Of a DNA stretch of 64,000 nucleotides, positions 14,346-23,535 are shown piece after piece. The translations under genes and the position numbers were made by a program. The DNA comes from Micromonospora matsumotoense (GTDB lineage Bacteria; Actinomycetota; Actinomycetes; Mycobacteriales; Micromonosporaceae), in contig NZ_FMCU01000003.1 in the NCBI RefSeq assembly GCF_900091525.1, forward strand, positions 62,001 through 126,000. The letters run 5' to 3'. Each line of letters opens with the position of its first letter. Within the stretch, counting starts at the first letter, position 1. Under the pieces are notes generated by a model. That model had not been told where the DNA came from. It did not search any database and worked only from the letters and a program-made list of their open reading frames with translations.

Positions 14346-16283
14346 ATGATGTCCGGAAAGCGGCATTCGATGGAGCTGTCGAGGCCGCTGGTCTGGGCAG
14401 CTCCGACATTGGTCACCCTGGCCGCCGGATGCTACGGGATCAGCCAGGCCCAACCCTGGCGCGACGAGTTGGCCACCTGGAGCGCGGCAACCCGACCGGT
14501 CGGGGACCTGTTCCGGCTCACCCGCACCATCGACGCGTCGACCGGGCCCTACTACCTGCTGCTGCACGCCTGGACCGGGCTGTTCGGCGACTCGGTGGTG
14601 GCGCTGCGACTGCCCTCGGTGCTGGCCATGGCGGGGGCGGCCGGCCTCACCGCCGTACTCGGTCGGCGGTTGTTCGGGGCGCCTGCCGGCCTGCTCGCCG
14701 GCCTGCTCTTCGCGGTCCTCCCGGGCACCTCCCGGTACGCGCAGGAGGCTCGACCCTACGCGCTGGTGACCCTCTTCGCCGTGCTGGCCACGGTACTGCT
14801 GGTCCGCGCGCTGGACCGCCCCGGGCGACTGCGGGGGTCGTTCTACGCGGCGGCCGTCGCCGGGCTCGGCCTGGCCCATCTGCTCGCCCTGAGCCTGCTC
14901 GCCGCGCACGCCGTGGTAGTGCTGACCACCCGGGCCGCCGGCGGTCTGACGGCCGGCCCCACCCGCCCACCCCCCGACAGCGACACCCGACCGGGCGGCG
15001 GCAAGCCGGGTGACACCCGACCGGGTGCCAGCGGGCCGGGCGACAACGGGCCGGATGACAGCAGGCCGGGTAGCAGGCCAGGTGACAACGGGCCGGATAG
15101 CAGCAGGCCGGGCGACAGCGGGTCGGGCGACCGCCGACCGGGCAGTGGCGGGTCGGGGCACCGCAGGCCGGTCGGGGGGTGGCGGGAGCGGCGGTTGTGG
15201 TGGTGGGTGGTAGCCGTGCTGGTCGCCGGGGTGGTGCTGGCACCGCTGCTGGTCACCGCGCAGGGGCAGCGGTCCCACCAGCTCGACTGGGTCGCCCCGG
15301 CCCGGCTGGCCGACCTGGCGGCGCTGCCGGGCGGACTGGCGCAGAGCGGCGTGGTGGGCGGGCTGCTGGTCGGGCTCGCCGCACTCGGGGCGGCCCGATC
15401 GGGGTGGCGCGGTCTGCTCCCCGACGCCTGCGTGTTGCTGCCGGTCCTCCTGCTCTTCGTCGCCGCGCTGGCCGTACCCCTCTGGGTCCCGCGTTACCTG
15501 TTCTTCACGGTGCCCTTCGCCTGCCTGCTCGCCGGTGCCGCCCTGACCGGGCCACCGCCACCCACGGCCCGACCGGGAGCCGGGCCGCCACCCACGGCCC
15601 AGACGGAAGCCGAGCTGCCACCCACGGCCCGACCGGAAGCCGGGCCGCCGGAGGCAGCGCGGCCGACCCCGGCGGGGGCGCAGCCGGCGGGCACCGCAGG
15701 GGCAGGACCGGCGGGGACGGCAGGGGTGACGGCCCGGACGGGAGCGGGGCTGGCGGTGGTGGTGCTGGCCGGGCTGCTCGGGCTGCCGGACCAGGCGGCG
15801 GTACGGCACAGTCACGGCTGGCCGCGCAGCGCGACCGTCGACTACCGGGGGGCGGCGGCGGTGATCGCCGCCGGACAACGGCCCGGCGACGCGGTGGTCT
15901 ACGCGCCCCGCGACGGTTGGCTCTTCCTCGACCTCGGGATCGACTACCACCTGTCCCGGACAGCCGAGGGCCGGACAGCCGAGGAGCGGGCAACCGAGGA
16001 CCGGACGCCCGGGGACCGGGCAGCCGGCGGGATGCGACCCCGGGACGTGCTGGTCACCAGGGGCCGGCGGGACCGGGCCGACCTGTGGGTCGACGAGTGC
16101 CCCCGGCCCGCCGAGTGCCTGGCCGGCGTGGACCGGGTCTGGCTGGTGGTCGCCGGGCGGCACGACGATCCGCTCGCGGCGGTGCCCGGGGCCAAGGGCG
16201 ACGCGCTGCGGACCGGGTTCGCCGTCGACCAGGTCCGGCCCCGGCCGGGGGTCACCGTGGCGTTGCTCGTACGCGGGGGATGA
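14346..16283 (+). CDS. GT39-type membrane glycosyltransferase with low-complexity insertions
   Basis: 645-aa polytopic membrane protein of the GT39/mannosyltransferase type. The acidic first-loop motif RDELATW (about residue 43) follows the first membrane helix, and SRYAQEARPYA (about residue 133) is shared with two paralogues in this window. It probably transfers a sugar from a polyprenyl-phosphate donor outside the membrane. It carries three hydrophilic, repeat-built inserts that the paralogues lack: Pro/Gly/Asp-rich about residues 205-280, PPPTARPGAG-type repeats about 400-455, and RTAE-type repeats about 537-563. Start ATG 14346 is chosen; ATG 14349 and 14370 are also possible. It converges with the next GT39 gene across 19 bases. 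Confidence 0.8.
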   Translation: MMSGKRHSMELSRPLVWAAPTLVTLAAGCYGISQAQPWRDELATWSAATRPVGDLFRLTRTIDASTGPYYLLLHAWTGLFGDSVVALRLPSVLAMAGAAGLTAVLGRRLFGAPAGLLAGLLFAVLPGTSRYAQEARPYALVTLFAVLATVLLVRALDRPGRLRGSFYAAAVAGLGLAHLLALSLLAAHAVVVLTTRAAGGLTAGPTRPPPDSDTRPGGGKPGDTRPGASGPGDNGPDDSRPGSRPGDNGPDSSRPGDSGSGDRRPGSGGSGHRRPVGGWRERRLWWWVVAVLVAGVVLAPLLVTAQGQRSHQLDWVAPARLADLAALPGGLAQSGVVGGLLVGLAALGAARSGWRGLLPDACVLLPVLLLFVAALAVPLWVPRYLFFTVPFACLLAGAALTGPPPPTARPGAGPPPTAQTEAELPPTARPEAGPPEAARPTPAGAQPAGTAGAGPAGTAGVTARTGAGLAVVVLAGLLGLPDQAAVRHSHGWPRSATVDYRGAAAVIAAGQRPGDAVVYAPRDGWLFLDLGIDYHLSRTAEGRTAEERATEDRTPGDRAAGGMRPRDVLVTRGRRDRADLWVDECPRPAECLAGVDRVWLVVAGRHDDPLAAVPGAKGDALRTGFAVDQVRPRPGVTVALLVRGG

Positions 16284-16302
16284 GCAGCGCCACCAGGACC
16301 GG

Positions 16303-17838
16303 TCAGGCCGGTTTGCGCTCCAGCAGGACCACCCGGACCCGGTCGAAGCGCTCGACGTGCCGGATCAGGAAGCGCTGCCGCAGCAGGGCCTCCCGGGCCG
16401 GCGGCAGCCCGGCCAGCGGGTCGTTGAGGTGCCCGGTCTCCACCAGCCAGATCCGCCGGGTGTCCCCGAGGCAGGGCAGCGGCTCCCGGCACTCGCGGGC
16501 GGTCAGCCAGCCGGTCTGCCGGGCCGGGACGGCCACGAAGACGTCCCGGGGGTGCAGCCGGTCGCGCAGGCCGTAGTCGGTGGCCTTGCGGGCCACGTCG
16601 CTGGAGCCACCGAACCCGTCGTTGTACGCGACCCCGTCGCCCGGCTTGACCTGCTTCCCCAGGTAGCGGACCGCGTCGAGGTAGCGGGGCTGCCCGTCGG
16701 CCTCGTTGGAGCGCACCCGCTCCTGGGCCGGCAGGGTCTGCCAGGCCAGCACCGGCAGCAGCACCAACGCGCCGGCCAGCCAGGCCGCCGGCAACCGGTC
16801 CCGGGTCAGCAGCCGGGCGGTGCGGCAGACCGCGAACGCGGCGAGCAGCGCCCACGCCGGGACGGTGAACAGGAAGTACCGGGCCAGGAAGAGGTGCACC
16901 ACGCTGAACGTCAGGTAACCGGCGACCGGGGGCAGCACGGCCCAGATCAGCAGCATCAGCACCGTGGCCCGCCGGCGTGGGCCAGCCACCGCCAGCGCGA
17001 GGACGGCGAGCGCCGCGACCAGCGCCAACGCGGCCGTCGTGCCGGTCAGGTTGGCCAGGAAGCGGAGCACGGCGTCCTCGTCGTTCTCCACCCAGGAGAT
17101 CTGCCCGGACTGCCGGCTGCCCAGGATCAGCACCGGGAGGATGAACAGCCCGGCGATGCCGGTGGACGCCGCCCACCGCCACCTCGGCTCCTCGCCGGGG
17201 ACCGACCGCCACAGGTGGAACAGGTGCGCGACCACCACCAGCAACGCGACGAAGTGCAGCCAGCCGACCAGCACCAGCAGCACGCCGTACGCCCACCAGC
17301 GGCCCCGGGTCGGTCGGTCCACCGCGCGCAGGAAGAGCCAGGTGGCCGCCACCGCCACCAGGGTGACCAGGGCGTACGAGCGGGCCTCCTGGGCGTACCG
17401 GGAGACGGTGGGCAGCAGGGCGAAGACCAGACCGGCCAGCACCCCGACCGGGGTGTCGAAGAGTCGCCGCCCGATCAGGGTGACCAGCCCGGCGGTGAGC
17501 CCGATCGCGATCACCGAGGGCAGCCGCAGGGCGGTCGTCGAGTCCCCGGTCACCGTGGTCAGCACCGACATGATCACGTAGTAGCCGGCGTGCACCAGGT
17601 CGATGTTGCCGACCAGCATCCGGAACTGCTCGGCGGAGAGCGACGTGACGTGCCAGGTGACCAGCTCGTCGTTCCACAGGTCCCGGGCGTCCAGCCGCCA
17701 CCAGCCGAGGCCGAGCGCGACGACGGTCGGCAGCAGCGCCCACCAGCCGCCCCGGCCCCCGGCCCGCACCGGTACGGCCGGGCCGGCGACCTCCGCCGGG
17801 TCGGCCTGCCCGGTCCACTGGATCGCCGGCGCGGTCAC
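16303..17838 (-). CDS. GT39-type membrane glycosyltransferase (glycan locus 1)
   Basis: 511-aa polytopic membrane protein with about ten hydrophobic segments. LWNDELVTW (about residue 50) is the acidic catalytic-loop motif; SRYAQEARSYA (about residue 140) is the paralogue signature. The C-terminal soluble region contains CREPLPCLGDTRRIWLVETG, with a cysteine pair also kept in the other two copies, suggesting an extracytoplasmic disulfide. The GTG start at 17838 overlaps the stop of the GH26 gene (GTGA). As the last gene of a GT2-GH26-GT39 operon, it likely decorates or primes the polysaccharide made by the GT2 synthase. Confidence 0.85.
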   Translation of the reverse strand: MTAPAIQWTGQADPAEVAGPAVPVRAGGRGGWWALLPTVVALGLGWWRLDARDLWNDELVTWHVTSLSAEQFRMLVGNIDLVHAGYYVIMSVLTTVTGDSTTALRLPSVIAIGLTAGLVTLIGRRLFDTPVGVLAGLVFALLPTVSRYAQEARSYALVTLVAVAATWLFLRAVDRPTRGRWWAYGVLLVLVGWLHFVALLVVVAHLFHLWRSVPGEEPRWRWAASTGIAGLFILPVLILGSRQSGQISWVENDEDAVLRFLANLTGTTAALALVAALAVLALAVAGPRRRATVLMLLIWAVLPPVAGYLTFSVVHLFLARYFLFTVPAWALLAAFAVCRTARLLTRDRLPAAWLAGALVLLPVLAWQTLPAQERVRSNEADGQPRYLDAVRYLGKQVKPGDGVAYNDGFGGSSDVARKATDYGLRDRLHPRDVFVAVPARQTGWLTARECREPLPCLGDTRRIWLVETGHLNDPLAGLPPAREALLRQRFLIRHVERFDRVRVVLLERKPA

Positions 17839-18833
17839 CTGACGGTCCTGATGTCGAAGCCGAAGGTGTCCTTCGCGGCGGACCGGCGGAACGCCCGCAG
17901 CGCGGCGTCGTCCCGGTCGATGTTCCACTTCCCGGAGCCGTTGATGTTGAAGTACGCCACCCCCAGGAAGTCCTTGCGCCGGGCCACGTTGGTGAGCAGG
18001 TCGGTGATCTGGGCCGGCCGTCGGCTGCTCGGTTCGGCTCCGGTCTCCACGATCAGCAACGGCCGTCTGGTGAAGGTCCGGATCTGGGTGATCGTGGGGA
18101 CGAAGAGGTCCTGGAAGGTCTTCGGCCCCCGGTTGGTGTAGTAGCCGTCCATACCGACCCAGTCGACGTAGGCGTCACCGGGATAGAGCGCCCTGATGCT
18201 GACCTTGCGCAGGTAGTTGACGACGTTCGGGGTCCAGGTCCAGATCACGTTGGTGGCGCCCTGCTGGGTGAAGATGTCGTGCAGGTGCCGCCAGGCGGCG
18301 ACGTACTCGGCAGTCTTGGTCTGCCGGGTGCCCCAGGAGTACCAGTGCCCGTTCATCTCGTGGGCGAAGGTGAGGGCGATCGGCAGGTTGAGGGTGCGCA
18401 CGGCGGTGGCGAACTCCTTGACGTACGCGTCGTGCCTGCCGGCGGCGATGTCCCGCAGCGGCACGTCGTACGGCTCCCAGCGGATCACCGCCAGCGCACC
18501 GTACTGGTGCAGCTCACGGACCTTGCTGGCGGCGAACCTGTCGTCGAAGCTCTCGAAGATCGCCACCAGGTTCGGGGTCTTGCCGGTCTCCTCGGCGAAC
18601 GTCCGGACCCGGCCCATCTCCGCGCCGCCGGTCACGGTGACGCCGAGGTACTTGCCCTTCGGCGACTTCAGCGCGGTGACGTCGTACGCCGGGATCTGTT
18701 CCTGGGCGGCGGCGACCCCGCCCGGTCCGCCGCCGGACCCGGCGACCTTGATGTCGACCCTGCGCAGCACGGCGACCTCGGTGAAGGCCAGCGCGAGCAC
18801 CACCAGGAAGGTGATCAGGTATTTCGTCCTCAC
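17835..18833 (-). CDS. Membrane-anchored GH26-like endo-glycosidase (glycan locus 1)
   Basis: 332 aa. One N-terminal signal-anchor helix (residues 5-22) precedes a GH26-type (beta/alpha)8 domain. The acid/base glutamate lies in FAHEMNGHWYSWG (about residue 158) and the nucleophile glutamate in LLIVETGAE (about 262); WTWTPN and YPGDAYVDWVGMDGYY are also typical. GH26 enzymes cut beta-mannan or related beta-1,3/1,4-glucans. Its start overlaps the GT2 stop and its stop overlaps the GT39 start, so the three are made together. It could trim, release or length-control the nascent chain, as glycosidases do in cellulose operons. The second copy in this window has exactly the same length. Confidence 0.85.
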   Translation of the reverse strand: MRTKYLITFLVVLALAFTEVAVLRRVDIKVAGSGGGPGGVAAAQEQIPAYDVTALKSPKGKYLGVTVTGGAEMGRVRTFAEETGKTPNLVAIFESFDDRFAASKVRELHQYGALAVIRWEPYDVPLRDIAAGRHDAYVKEFATAVRTLNLPIALTFAHEMNGHWYSWGTRQTKTAEYVAAWRHLHDIFTQQGATNVIWTWTPNVVNYLRKVSIRALYPGDAYVDWVGMDGYYTNRGPKTFQDLFVPTITQIRTFTRRPLLIVETGAEPSSRRPAQITDLLTNVARRKDFLGVAYFNINGSGKWNIDRDDAALRAFRRSAAKDTFGFDIRTVR

Positions 18834-20482
18834 CGGACGACCTCGACGTCCTTCTCCGGGTCGACCAGCAGCGCCTGCCCGACGACGGCCAGATAGAACA
18901 CGGCGCTGAGCAGGGCCGGCACGAAGATCCACGGCTCCGGCTCGACGAGCATGCGCCAGCCGGCGACGCCGGCCCAGACCAGGCCGGTGCCGGCGGTCCA
19001 GACCTTCATCCCGGTCCACAGCCGTCTGGTTTTGCTCTTCTTGGCGGTGCCGCCGGTGGGCTGCCAGCCCATCCGCCGGCCCCGGATGATGTCGATGATG
19101 GCGAAGGCGTGCGCCCAGCCGTAGATCATCTTGACCGTCCAGCTCTCCAGGCTGTAGCGGTTGCGGTGCCAGAACGGAAAGATGATCATGTTGTAGATCA
19201 CGCTGGGCAGGATCAGCAGGTAGTTGGCGAGCGCGATCTGGTGCGCGAACGCGGTCAGCATCAGCACCGGGATGATCGGCGCGACAAAGGTGAACAGCCC
19301 GGTGTGCAGGTAGTAGCAGAAGCCGGAGATGTAGCTGAGCCGGGCCCGCAGCCGCAGCTTCGTCGACCAGAACTTCCTCGACCCGAGCAGGCTCATCGAG
19401 CCGGCGCACCAACGATATTGCTGGGTGAAGAACGAGTCCACGTCCGACGGGCAGAGCCCGGCGGCCAGCACGACCGGGATGTAGCGCAGGTTCCACCCCT
19501 GCATCCGCAGGTCGAAGCCGGTGTGCACGTCCTCCGAGTGCTCGATGAGGGTGGACCCGCCGATGGAGAAGAGCGCGTCGCGGCGGTAGATGGCGCAGCT
19601 GCCCACGCAGATCGCCGAGTCGTGGGCCTGCCGGGAGACCTGCACCGAGCGGTAGAACAGCTCCTGCACCGCCCCGGCGCCCCGCTCCACCCAGGTCTGC
19701 CCCAGGTGCACCCGGAAGTACTGCGGCGACTGCACGATGCCCGCCCTGGGCTCGGCGTCGAACCAGGGCAGCATCTGGTCGAGCATGTCCCGGCGCGGGA
19801 CGAAGTCGGCGTCGAGGACCAGGATGAAGTCGCTCATGGTGCGCTCGAAGGCGTACCGCATGTTGCCGGCCTTCTTGAACCAGCCCCGGTTGGGTCGCCG
19901 CTGGTAGACGAAGCCGAAGGCGAGCGCCATCCGCTCCATCACCTCGTTGGGCGAGTCGTCGAGCACATAGACGGTGACCTCGCCCCGGTAGTGGCCGCCC
20001 ATCGTCCGGACGTGCTCCCAGGTGTTGCGCAGCACGTGCGGGGGCTCACCGCAGACCGGCAGGAAGACGTCGACGCTCGGATAGCGGGCCGGCCGCCAGG
20101 TGCGGACCAGCTCCTGGTGGCGGGCCATGTCGAAGCCCGGAGTGAAGAGGTTCACCGCCAGCGAGATGAGGTAGTAGACGACCGTGAAGAACAGCAGCGG
20201 GGCGAGCAGCCAGAGCCACGGGGTGAGCCGGACGAAGAGCAGCTGACTGGTGATCAGGCAGCCGAAGCTGACCAGCGACGGCACCATCAGCGCGGCCAGC
20301 CGCCGCTTGCGGTAGGAGACCAGCTCGGCGTCCGTCGGCGGCAACGGCACCGGGGCGTACGCGGGCCGGTGCGCCACGTCGGGGGGCTTGCGGGGGGTCC
20401 ACTTCGACACCTGACGCGGCACCCGGAACTCCGCGGTCGGCGACAGCACCGCAGCCGGATCGACCGCAGGCGGTGAGGTCAT
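18830..20482 (-). CDS. Cellulose-synthase-type GT2 polysaccharide synthase (glycan locus 1)
   Basis: 550-aa processive inverting glycosyltransferase. Two N-terminal membrane helices are followed by the cytosolic GT domain with all four motifs: DDS (about residue 175), DAD (about 221), HSEDVHTG in the role of TED (about 317), and QQYRW (about 355). Several C-terminal helices form the transport channel. There is no PilZ domain, so c-di-GMP control is unlikely. It should build a beta-linked polymer and extrude it. Mannan, glucan or mixed chains are possible; the GH26 partner suggests a beta-mannan or mixed-linked glucan. ATG 20482 follows a GGGGGAG ribosome site, and a clear promoter lies upstream. 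Confidence 0.9.
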   Translation of the reverse strand: MTSPPAVDPAAVLSPTAEFRVPRQVSKWTPRKPPDVAHRPAYAPVPLPPTDAELVSYRKRRLAALMVPSLVSFGCLITSQLLFVRLTPWLWLLAPLLFFTVVYYLISLAVNLFTPGFDMARHQELVRTWRPARYPSVDVFLPVCGEPPHVLRNTWEHVRTMGGHYRGEVTVYVLDDSPNEVMERMALAFGFVYQRRPNRGWFKKAGNMRYAFERTMSDFILVLDADFVPRRDMLDQMLPWFDAEPRAGIVQSPQYFRVHLGQTWVERGAGAVQELFYRSVQVSRQAHDSAICVGSCAIYRRDALFSIGGSTLIEHSEDVHTGFDLRMQGWNLRYIPVVLAAGLCPSDVDSFFTQQYRWCAGSMSLLGSRKFWSTKLRLRARLSYISGFCYYLHTGLFTFVAPIIPVLMLTAFAHQIALANYLLILPSVIYNMIIFPFWHRNRYSLESWTVKMIYGWAHAFAIIDIIRGRRMGWQPTGGTAKKSKTRRLWTGMKVWTAGTGLVWAGVAGWRMLVEPEPWIFVPALLSAVFYLAVVGQALLVDPEKDVEVVR

Positions 20483-20605
20483 CGCTTCGTCTCCCCCGTT
20501 CGCCGGCCGCACGCACTCCCCGACAGGGCGAGCGGGATGTCGCCGGACGCGTCCAGGAAGCCGGGCACGGTGAACTGGCCGTGTCTGCTTGGTGGTGAAG
20601 CTAGA

Positions 20606-20634
20606 AAACTATTCAGTCGGCCGCAAGGTGTCAA
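20606..20634 (-). promoter_or_regulatory. Sigma-A type promoter of glycan locus 1
   Basis: On the minus strand, TTGACA (20629-20634) and TAGTTT (20606-20611) are separated by exactly 17 bases. This gives a 5' leader of about 115 bases to the GT2 ATG. The spacer 20483-20739 holds no other gene. Confidence 0.7.
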
Positions 20635-20739
20635 TGCCCCCGAATCAGCTGAAAGCCTCACCAGGCCGCAGATCGTACGTCGCTCTACTCACATTCATCC
20701 CGCCGTCACCGGTAGGCAACCGTTCCGCGTGGACCACCC

Positions 20740-22263
20740 TCAGACCTTGGCCAGCGGAAGCACCAGCACCGCCTCGGTGCCGCCGGTCGGACCGGGGCGC
20801 AGCTCGATGCTGCCGCGCAACTCCCCGGTGACCAGCGCCCGGACGATCTGCAACCCGAGCCGCCCGCCCCGGGCGGCGTCGAAGTCGGCCGGCAGCCCGC
20901 GCCCGTTGTCCGCCACCGAGACGTGCAACTGCTTGCGGTGCCGGTGCGCCGTGACGACCACCTCCGGCCGGTCCTCCGGCTCCGGTGCGTCGACCCCCTC
21001 CTCGGCCGGGGGAAAGCCGTGTTCGACGGCGTTGAGCAGCAACTCGTTGAGCACCATCACCAGCGAGGTGGCGATCTCGGCGGGCAGCACCCCGAAGCTG
21101 CCGGTGCGCCGCATCCCGACGCTCACCTCGGTCGCGGCCACCTCGGTCGCCGCGCTCGCCACCCGGTCGACGATGCCGTCGAACTCGACCGCCTCGTCGC
21201 TGGACATGGAGAGCGTCTCGTGCACCAGGGCGATGGAGGCGACCCGGCGTACCGACTCCTCCAGGGCGACCCGGGCCTCCGGCATCGACACCCGGCGGGC
21301 CTGCAGGCGCAGCAGCGCGGCGACGGTCTGGAGGTTGTTCTTCACCCGGTGGTGGATCTCCCGGATGGTGGCGTCCTTGGTGATCAGGGCCCGGTCGCGG
21401 CGGCGTACCTCGGTGATGTCGCGGACCAGGACCAGCGCGCCGATCGGCACCCCGGCGGGCATCAGCGGCAGGGCCCGGGTGAGCATCGTCGCCCCCCGGG
21501 CGTCGATCTCCCGGCGGGGCGGGCCCTCGCCGCGCAGCGCGGCGAGGATGCCGTTCGACGCCTCGGTGCCGTCCAGCGGGTCAGTGGCCAGCCGACGGTG
21601 CAGCTTGGCCAGATCCTCGCCCACCAGGTGGGAGGCGTAACCCAACCGGCGGTACGCCGACTGCGCGTTCGGGCTGGCGTAGGTGACCTTGCCGCCCGCG
21701 TCGAGACGGACCAGCCCGTCGCCCACCCGGGGCGCCGAGGTGGTCTCGCCCGGGTGCCGGGGCGGCGGGAAGGTGCCGTCGGCGATCATCTGGGCCAGGT
21801 CGTCGGCGGTGGTGAGGTAGTTCAGCTCCAACTGGCTGGGGGTGCGGGCGGTGGAGAGGTTGGTGTCCCGACCCACCACCGCGATCACCTCGCCGGCCTC
21901 GCCGTCGGCGGTGCGCAACCGGACCGGGATCGCCTCGTGCCGGGCGGGCACGTCGCCGTACCAGACCGGGTCGCCCTCCCGCCAGATCCGGCCCTGCCGG
22001 TAGGCCACCTCCAGGTGGGCCACCTCCGGCCCGCCCACGATCCGCCCCACCTGATCGTCCAGGTAGGCGGTCGGGGCGGTCGTCGGGCGGACCTGGGCGA
22101 CGCAGAGGAACGTGCCGTCGTCGTCCACCGGCACCCACAGCAGCAGGTCGGCGAAGGACAGGTCGGACAGCAACTGCCAGTCCCCGGCGATCCGGTGCAG
22201 GTGGTCGATGTCGGCCGGGCGGAGCTGGGTGTGCTCCTCGGCGAGGTCGCGCAGCGTGGACAC
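20740..22263 (-). CDS. pdtaS: PdtaS-type sensor histidine kinase (GAF-PAS-HisKA_2)
   Basis: 507-aa cytosolic sensor kinase. An N-terminal GAF-like domain (residues 1-150) and a PAS domain (about 180-290) precede the dimerisation/phosphoacceptor motif REIHHRVKNNLQTVAALLRL of the HisKA_2 class, then an ATPase domain with NELLLNAVEHG, DNGRGLP and GRLGLQIV. This architecture is that of mycobacterial PdtaS, whose partner PdtaR is an ANTAR antiterminator encoded elsewhere. In M. tuberculosis pdtaS lies next to whiB1, and here it is 11 kb from whiB1 with the sulfur and glycan genes between. Ligand sensing (nitric oxide, copper or c-di-GMP has been proposed for PdtaS) is inferred, not seen. Confidence 0.88.
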   Translation of the reverse strand: MSTLRDLAEEHTQLRPADIDHLHRIAGDWQLLSDLSFADLLLWVPVDDDGTFLCVAQVRPTTAPTAYLDDQVGRIVGGPEVAHLEVAYRQGRIWREGDPVWYGDVPARHEAIPVRLRTADGEAGEVIAVVGRDTNLSTARTPSQLELNYLTTADDLAQMIADGTFPPPRHPGETTSAPRVGDGLVRLDAGGKVTYASPNAQSAYRRLGYASHLVGEDLAKLHRRLATDPLDGTEASNGILAALRGEGPPRREIDARGATMLTRALPLMPAGVPIGALVLVRDITEVRRRDRALITKDATIREIHHRVKNNLQTVAALLRLQARRVSMPEARVALEESVRRVASIALVHETLSMSSDEAVEFDGIVDRVASAATEVAATEVSVGMRRTGSFGVLPAEIATSLVMVLNELLLNAVEHGFPPAEEGVDAPEPEDRPEVVVTAHRHRKQLHVSVADNGRGLPADFDAARGGRLGLQIVRALVTGELRGSIELRPGPTGGTEAVLVLPLAKV

Positions 22264-22315
22264 GAGACACAGCGTGCCACGCCCACCCCGGCCCCGTCCC
22301 GCTGGCCGGCCCGGC

Positions 22316-23368
22316 TCACATCGTCGCGGTGACCTTCTTCAGGCCGCGCGGGGCGTCCGGGTCCTCACCCCGGGCCAGCGCCAGGGCGAGCGCGAGGCGC
22401 TGCAACGGCAGGATGTCCAGCAGCGGGGCGTACCGCTCGTCGACCTCGGGCACCGGCATCCGGGTGGCCCCCTCGACCTCGGCCGAGCCGACCACCACCA
22501 CGTCGGCGCGGCGCTCGCCGAGCCGGGGCAGCACCTCCCCCATGGACCGGCCGCCGGGGCCGGAGCCGACCACGGCCAGCACCGGCACGTCCGGGTCGGT
22601 CATCGCGAGCGGGCCGTGCAGCAGGTCCGCGCCGGAGAAGGCCAGCGCCGGCAGGTACGACGTCTCCATCAGCTTCAGCGCCGCCTCCCGGGCGGTCGGG
22701 TACGCGTACCCCCGGCCGGTGGTGACGAGTTGGCCGGCGAACCGGTAGCGCGGGGCGAGCTGGGCCGGGGTGGGGTCGGCGAGGGTGCGCTCGGCCAACT
22801 CGGGGAGGCGTTCCAGGGCGGCCCGCTGGTCGGCCGGCAGCCCGCCGTCGCCGGCCCGGACGCCCTCCACCAGCAGCAGCAGGGCGAGCAGTTCGGCGGT
22901 GTACGTCTTCGTCGCGGCGACCGCCCGCTCGTGCCCGGCGGCGATGTCGAGGCCCAGCTCGGCGGTCTGCGCCAGCGGCGAGTCGGGGTTGTTGGTGACC
23001 GCCAGGGTGAGCGCGCCGGAGGCACGGGCGGTGCGCAGCACCTCGGTCAGGTCGGGTGAGCCGCCGCTCTGGCTGACCCCGACGACCAGCGCGTCGGAGA
23101 GGTCGGGGCGGGCCCCGTAGACGGTGACCGCGCTCGGCGAGGCGAGCCCGGCGGGCAGCCCGAGCCGGATCTCGGTGAGGTACGCCCCGTAGAGGGCGGC
23201 GTGGTCGGAGGTGCCCCGGGCGGTGAAGACGACGTGCCGGGGGCGGCGTTGCGCGACGGCCGCCGCGACCCGGGCGATCGCCCCGGTGTGCTCGGCGGAG
23301 AGCAACCGGGCGTAACCGGCGGGCTGCTCGGCGATGTCGGCGGCCATTCCGGCCCCTGGCTGGGTCAC
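22316..23368 (-). CDS. SIS-domain sugar-phosphate isomerase/deaminase (GlmS/NagB-II-like)
   Basis: 350 aa with two SIS domains. The first contains FTARGTSDHAALYGAYL and VGVSQSGGSPDLTEVL, the phosphosugar-binding serines; the second contains GRGYAYPTAREAALKLMET and ends with the GlmS-like PRGLKKVTATM. It lacks the glutaminase domain of GlmS, so it likely deaminates or isomerises amino-sugar phosphates, or acts on another sugar phosphate. GTG 23368 follows a strong GGGAGGGGAG ribosome site. Amino-sugar turnover could feed cell-wall or glycan synthesis; no neighbour confirms this. Confidence 0.82.
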   Translation of the reverse strand: MTQPGAGMAADIAEQPAGYARLLSAEHTGAIARVAAAVAQRRPRHVVFTARGTSDHAALYGAYLTEIRLGLPAGLASPSAVTVYGARPDLSDALVVGVSQSGGSPDLTEVLRTARASGALTLAVTNNPDSPLAQTAELGLDIAAGHERAVAATKTYTAELLALLLLVEGVRAGDGGLPADQRAALERLPELAERTLADPTPAQLAPRYRFAGQLVTTGRGYAYPTAREAALKLMETSYLPALAFSGADLLHGPLAMTDPDVPVLAVVGSGPGGRSMGEVLPRLGERRADVVVVGSAEVEGATRMPVPEVDERYAPLLDILPLQRLALALALARGEDPDAPRGLKKVTATM

Positions 23369-23535
23369 GGAGACTCCCCTCCCTGCGCGTTTGGCGCGCG
23401 TTTCATGTTCAGTCTTGCACGATCGAGATACTTTCACCAACGCTGCGAGCACTAACGCGCAGGAGATCCACACTTGTTGCCGGCATCCCCTACGCTTGCC
23501 CAGCCCTGGCAACCCCCTGCGAGCGAGAGGCCGAC
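23369..23535. promoter_or_regulatory. Divergent spacer between SIS and TPR genes
   Basis: 167 bases that must hold both promoters. On the minus strand TTGGTG and, 17 bases on, CAAGAC near 23410-23445 could form the SIS promoter. A direct repeat, GCGCGTTTG / GCGCGTTTC (about 23385-23404), lies between it and the ribosome site and may bind a regulator. On the plus strand TACGCT at about 23490 could be a -10 for the TPR gene. Confidence 0.35.

Noticed and set aside
13150..14349. Long open frame across the 13.2-14.3 kb spacer encoding RSRSRS/GSRSGS-type protein
   Set aside because: Its content is dictated by hexanucleotide repeats, it crosses the MITE-like element and the sulfur leader, and it has no consistent third-position bias.
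14184..16283. Repeat region and GT39 insertions as phage or integrated-element signature
   Set aside because: No integrase, attachment sites or phage genes nearby; inserts are in frame in an otherwise normal gene.
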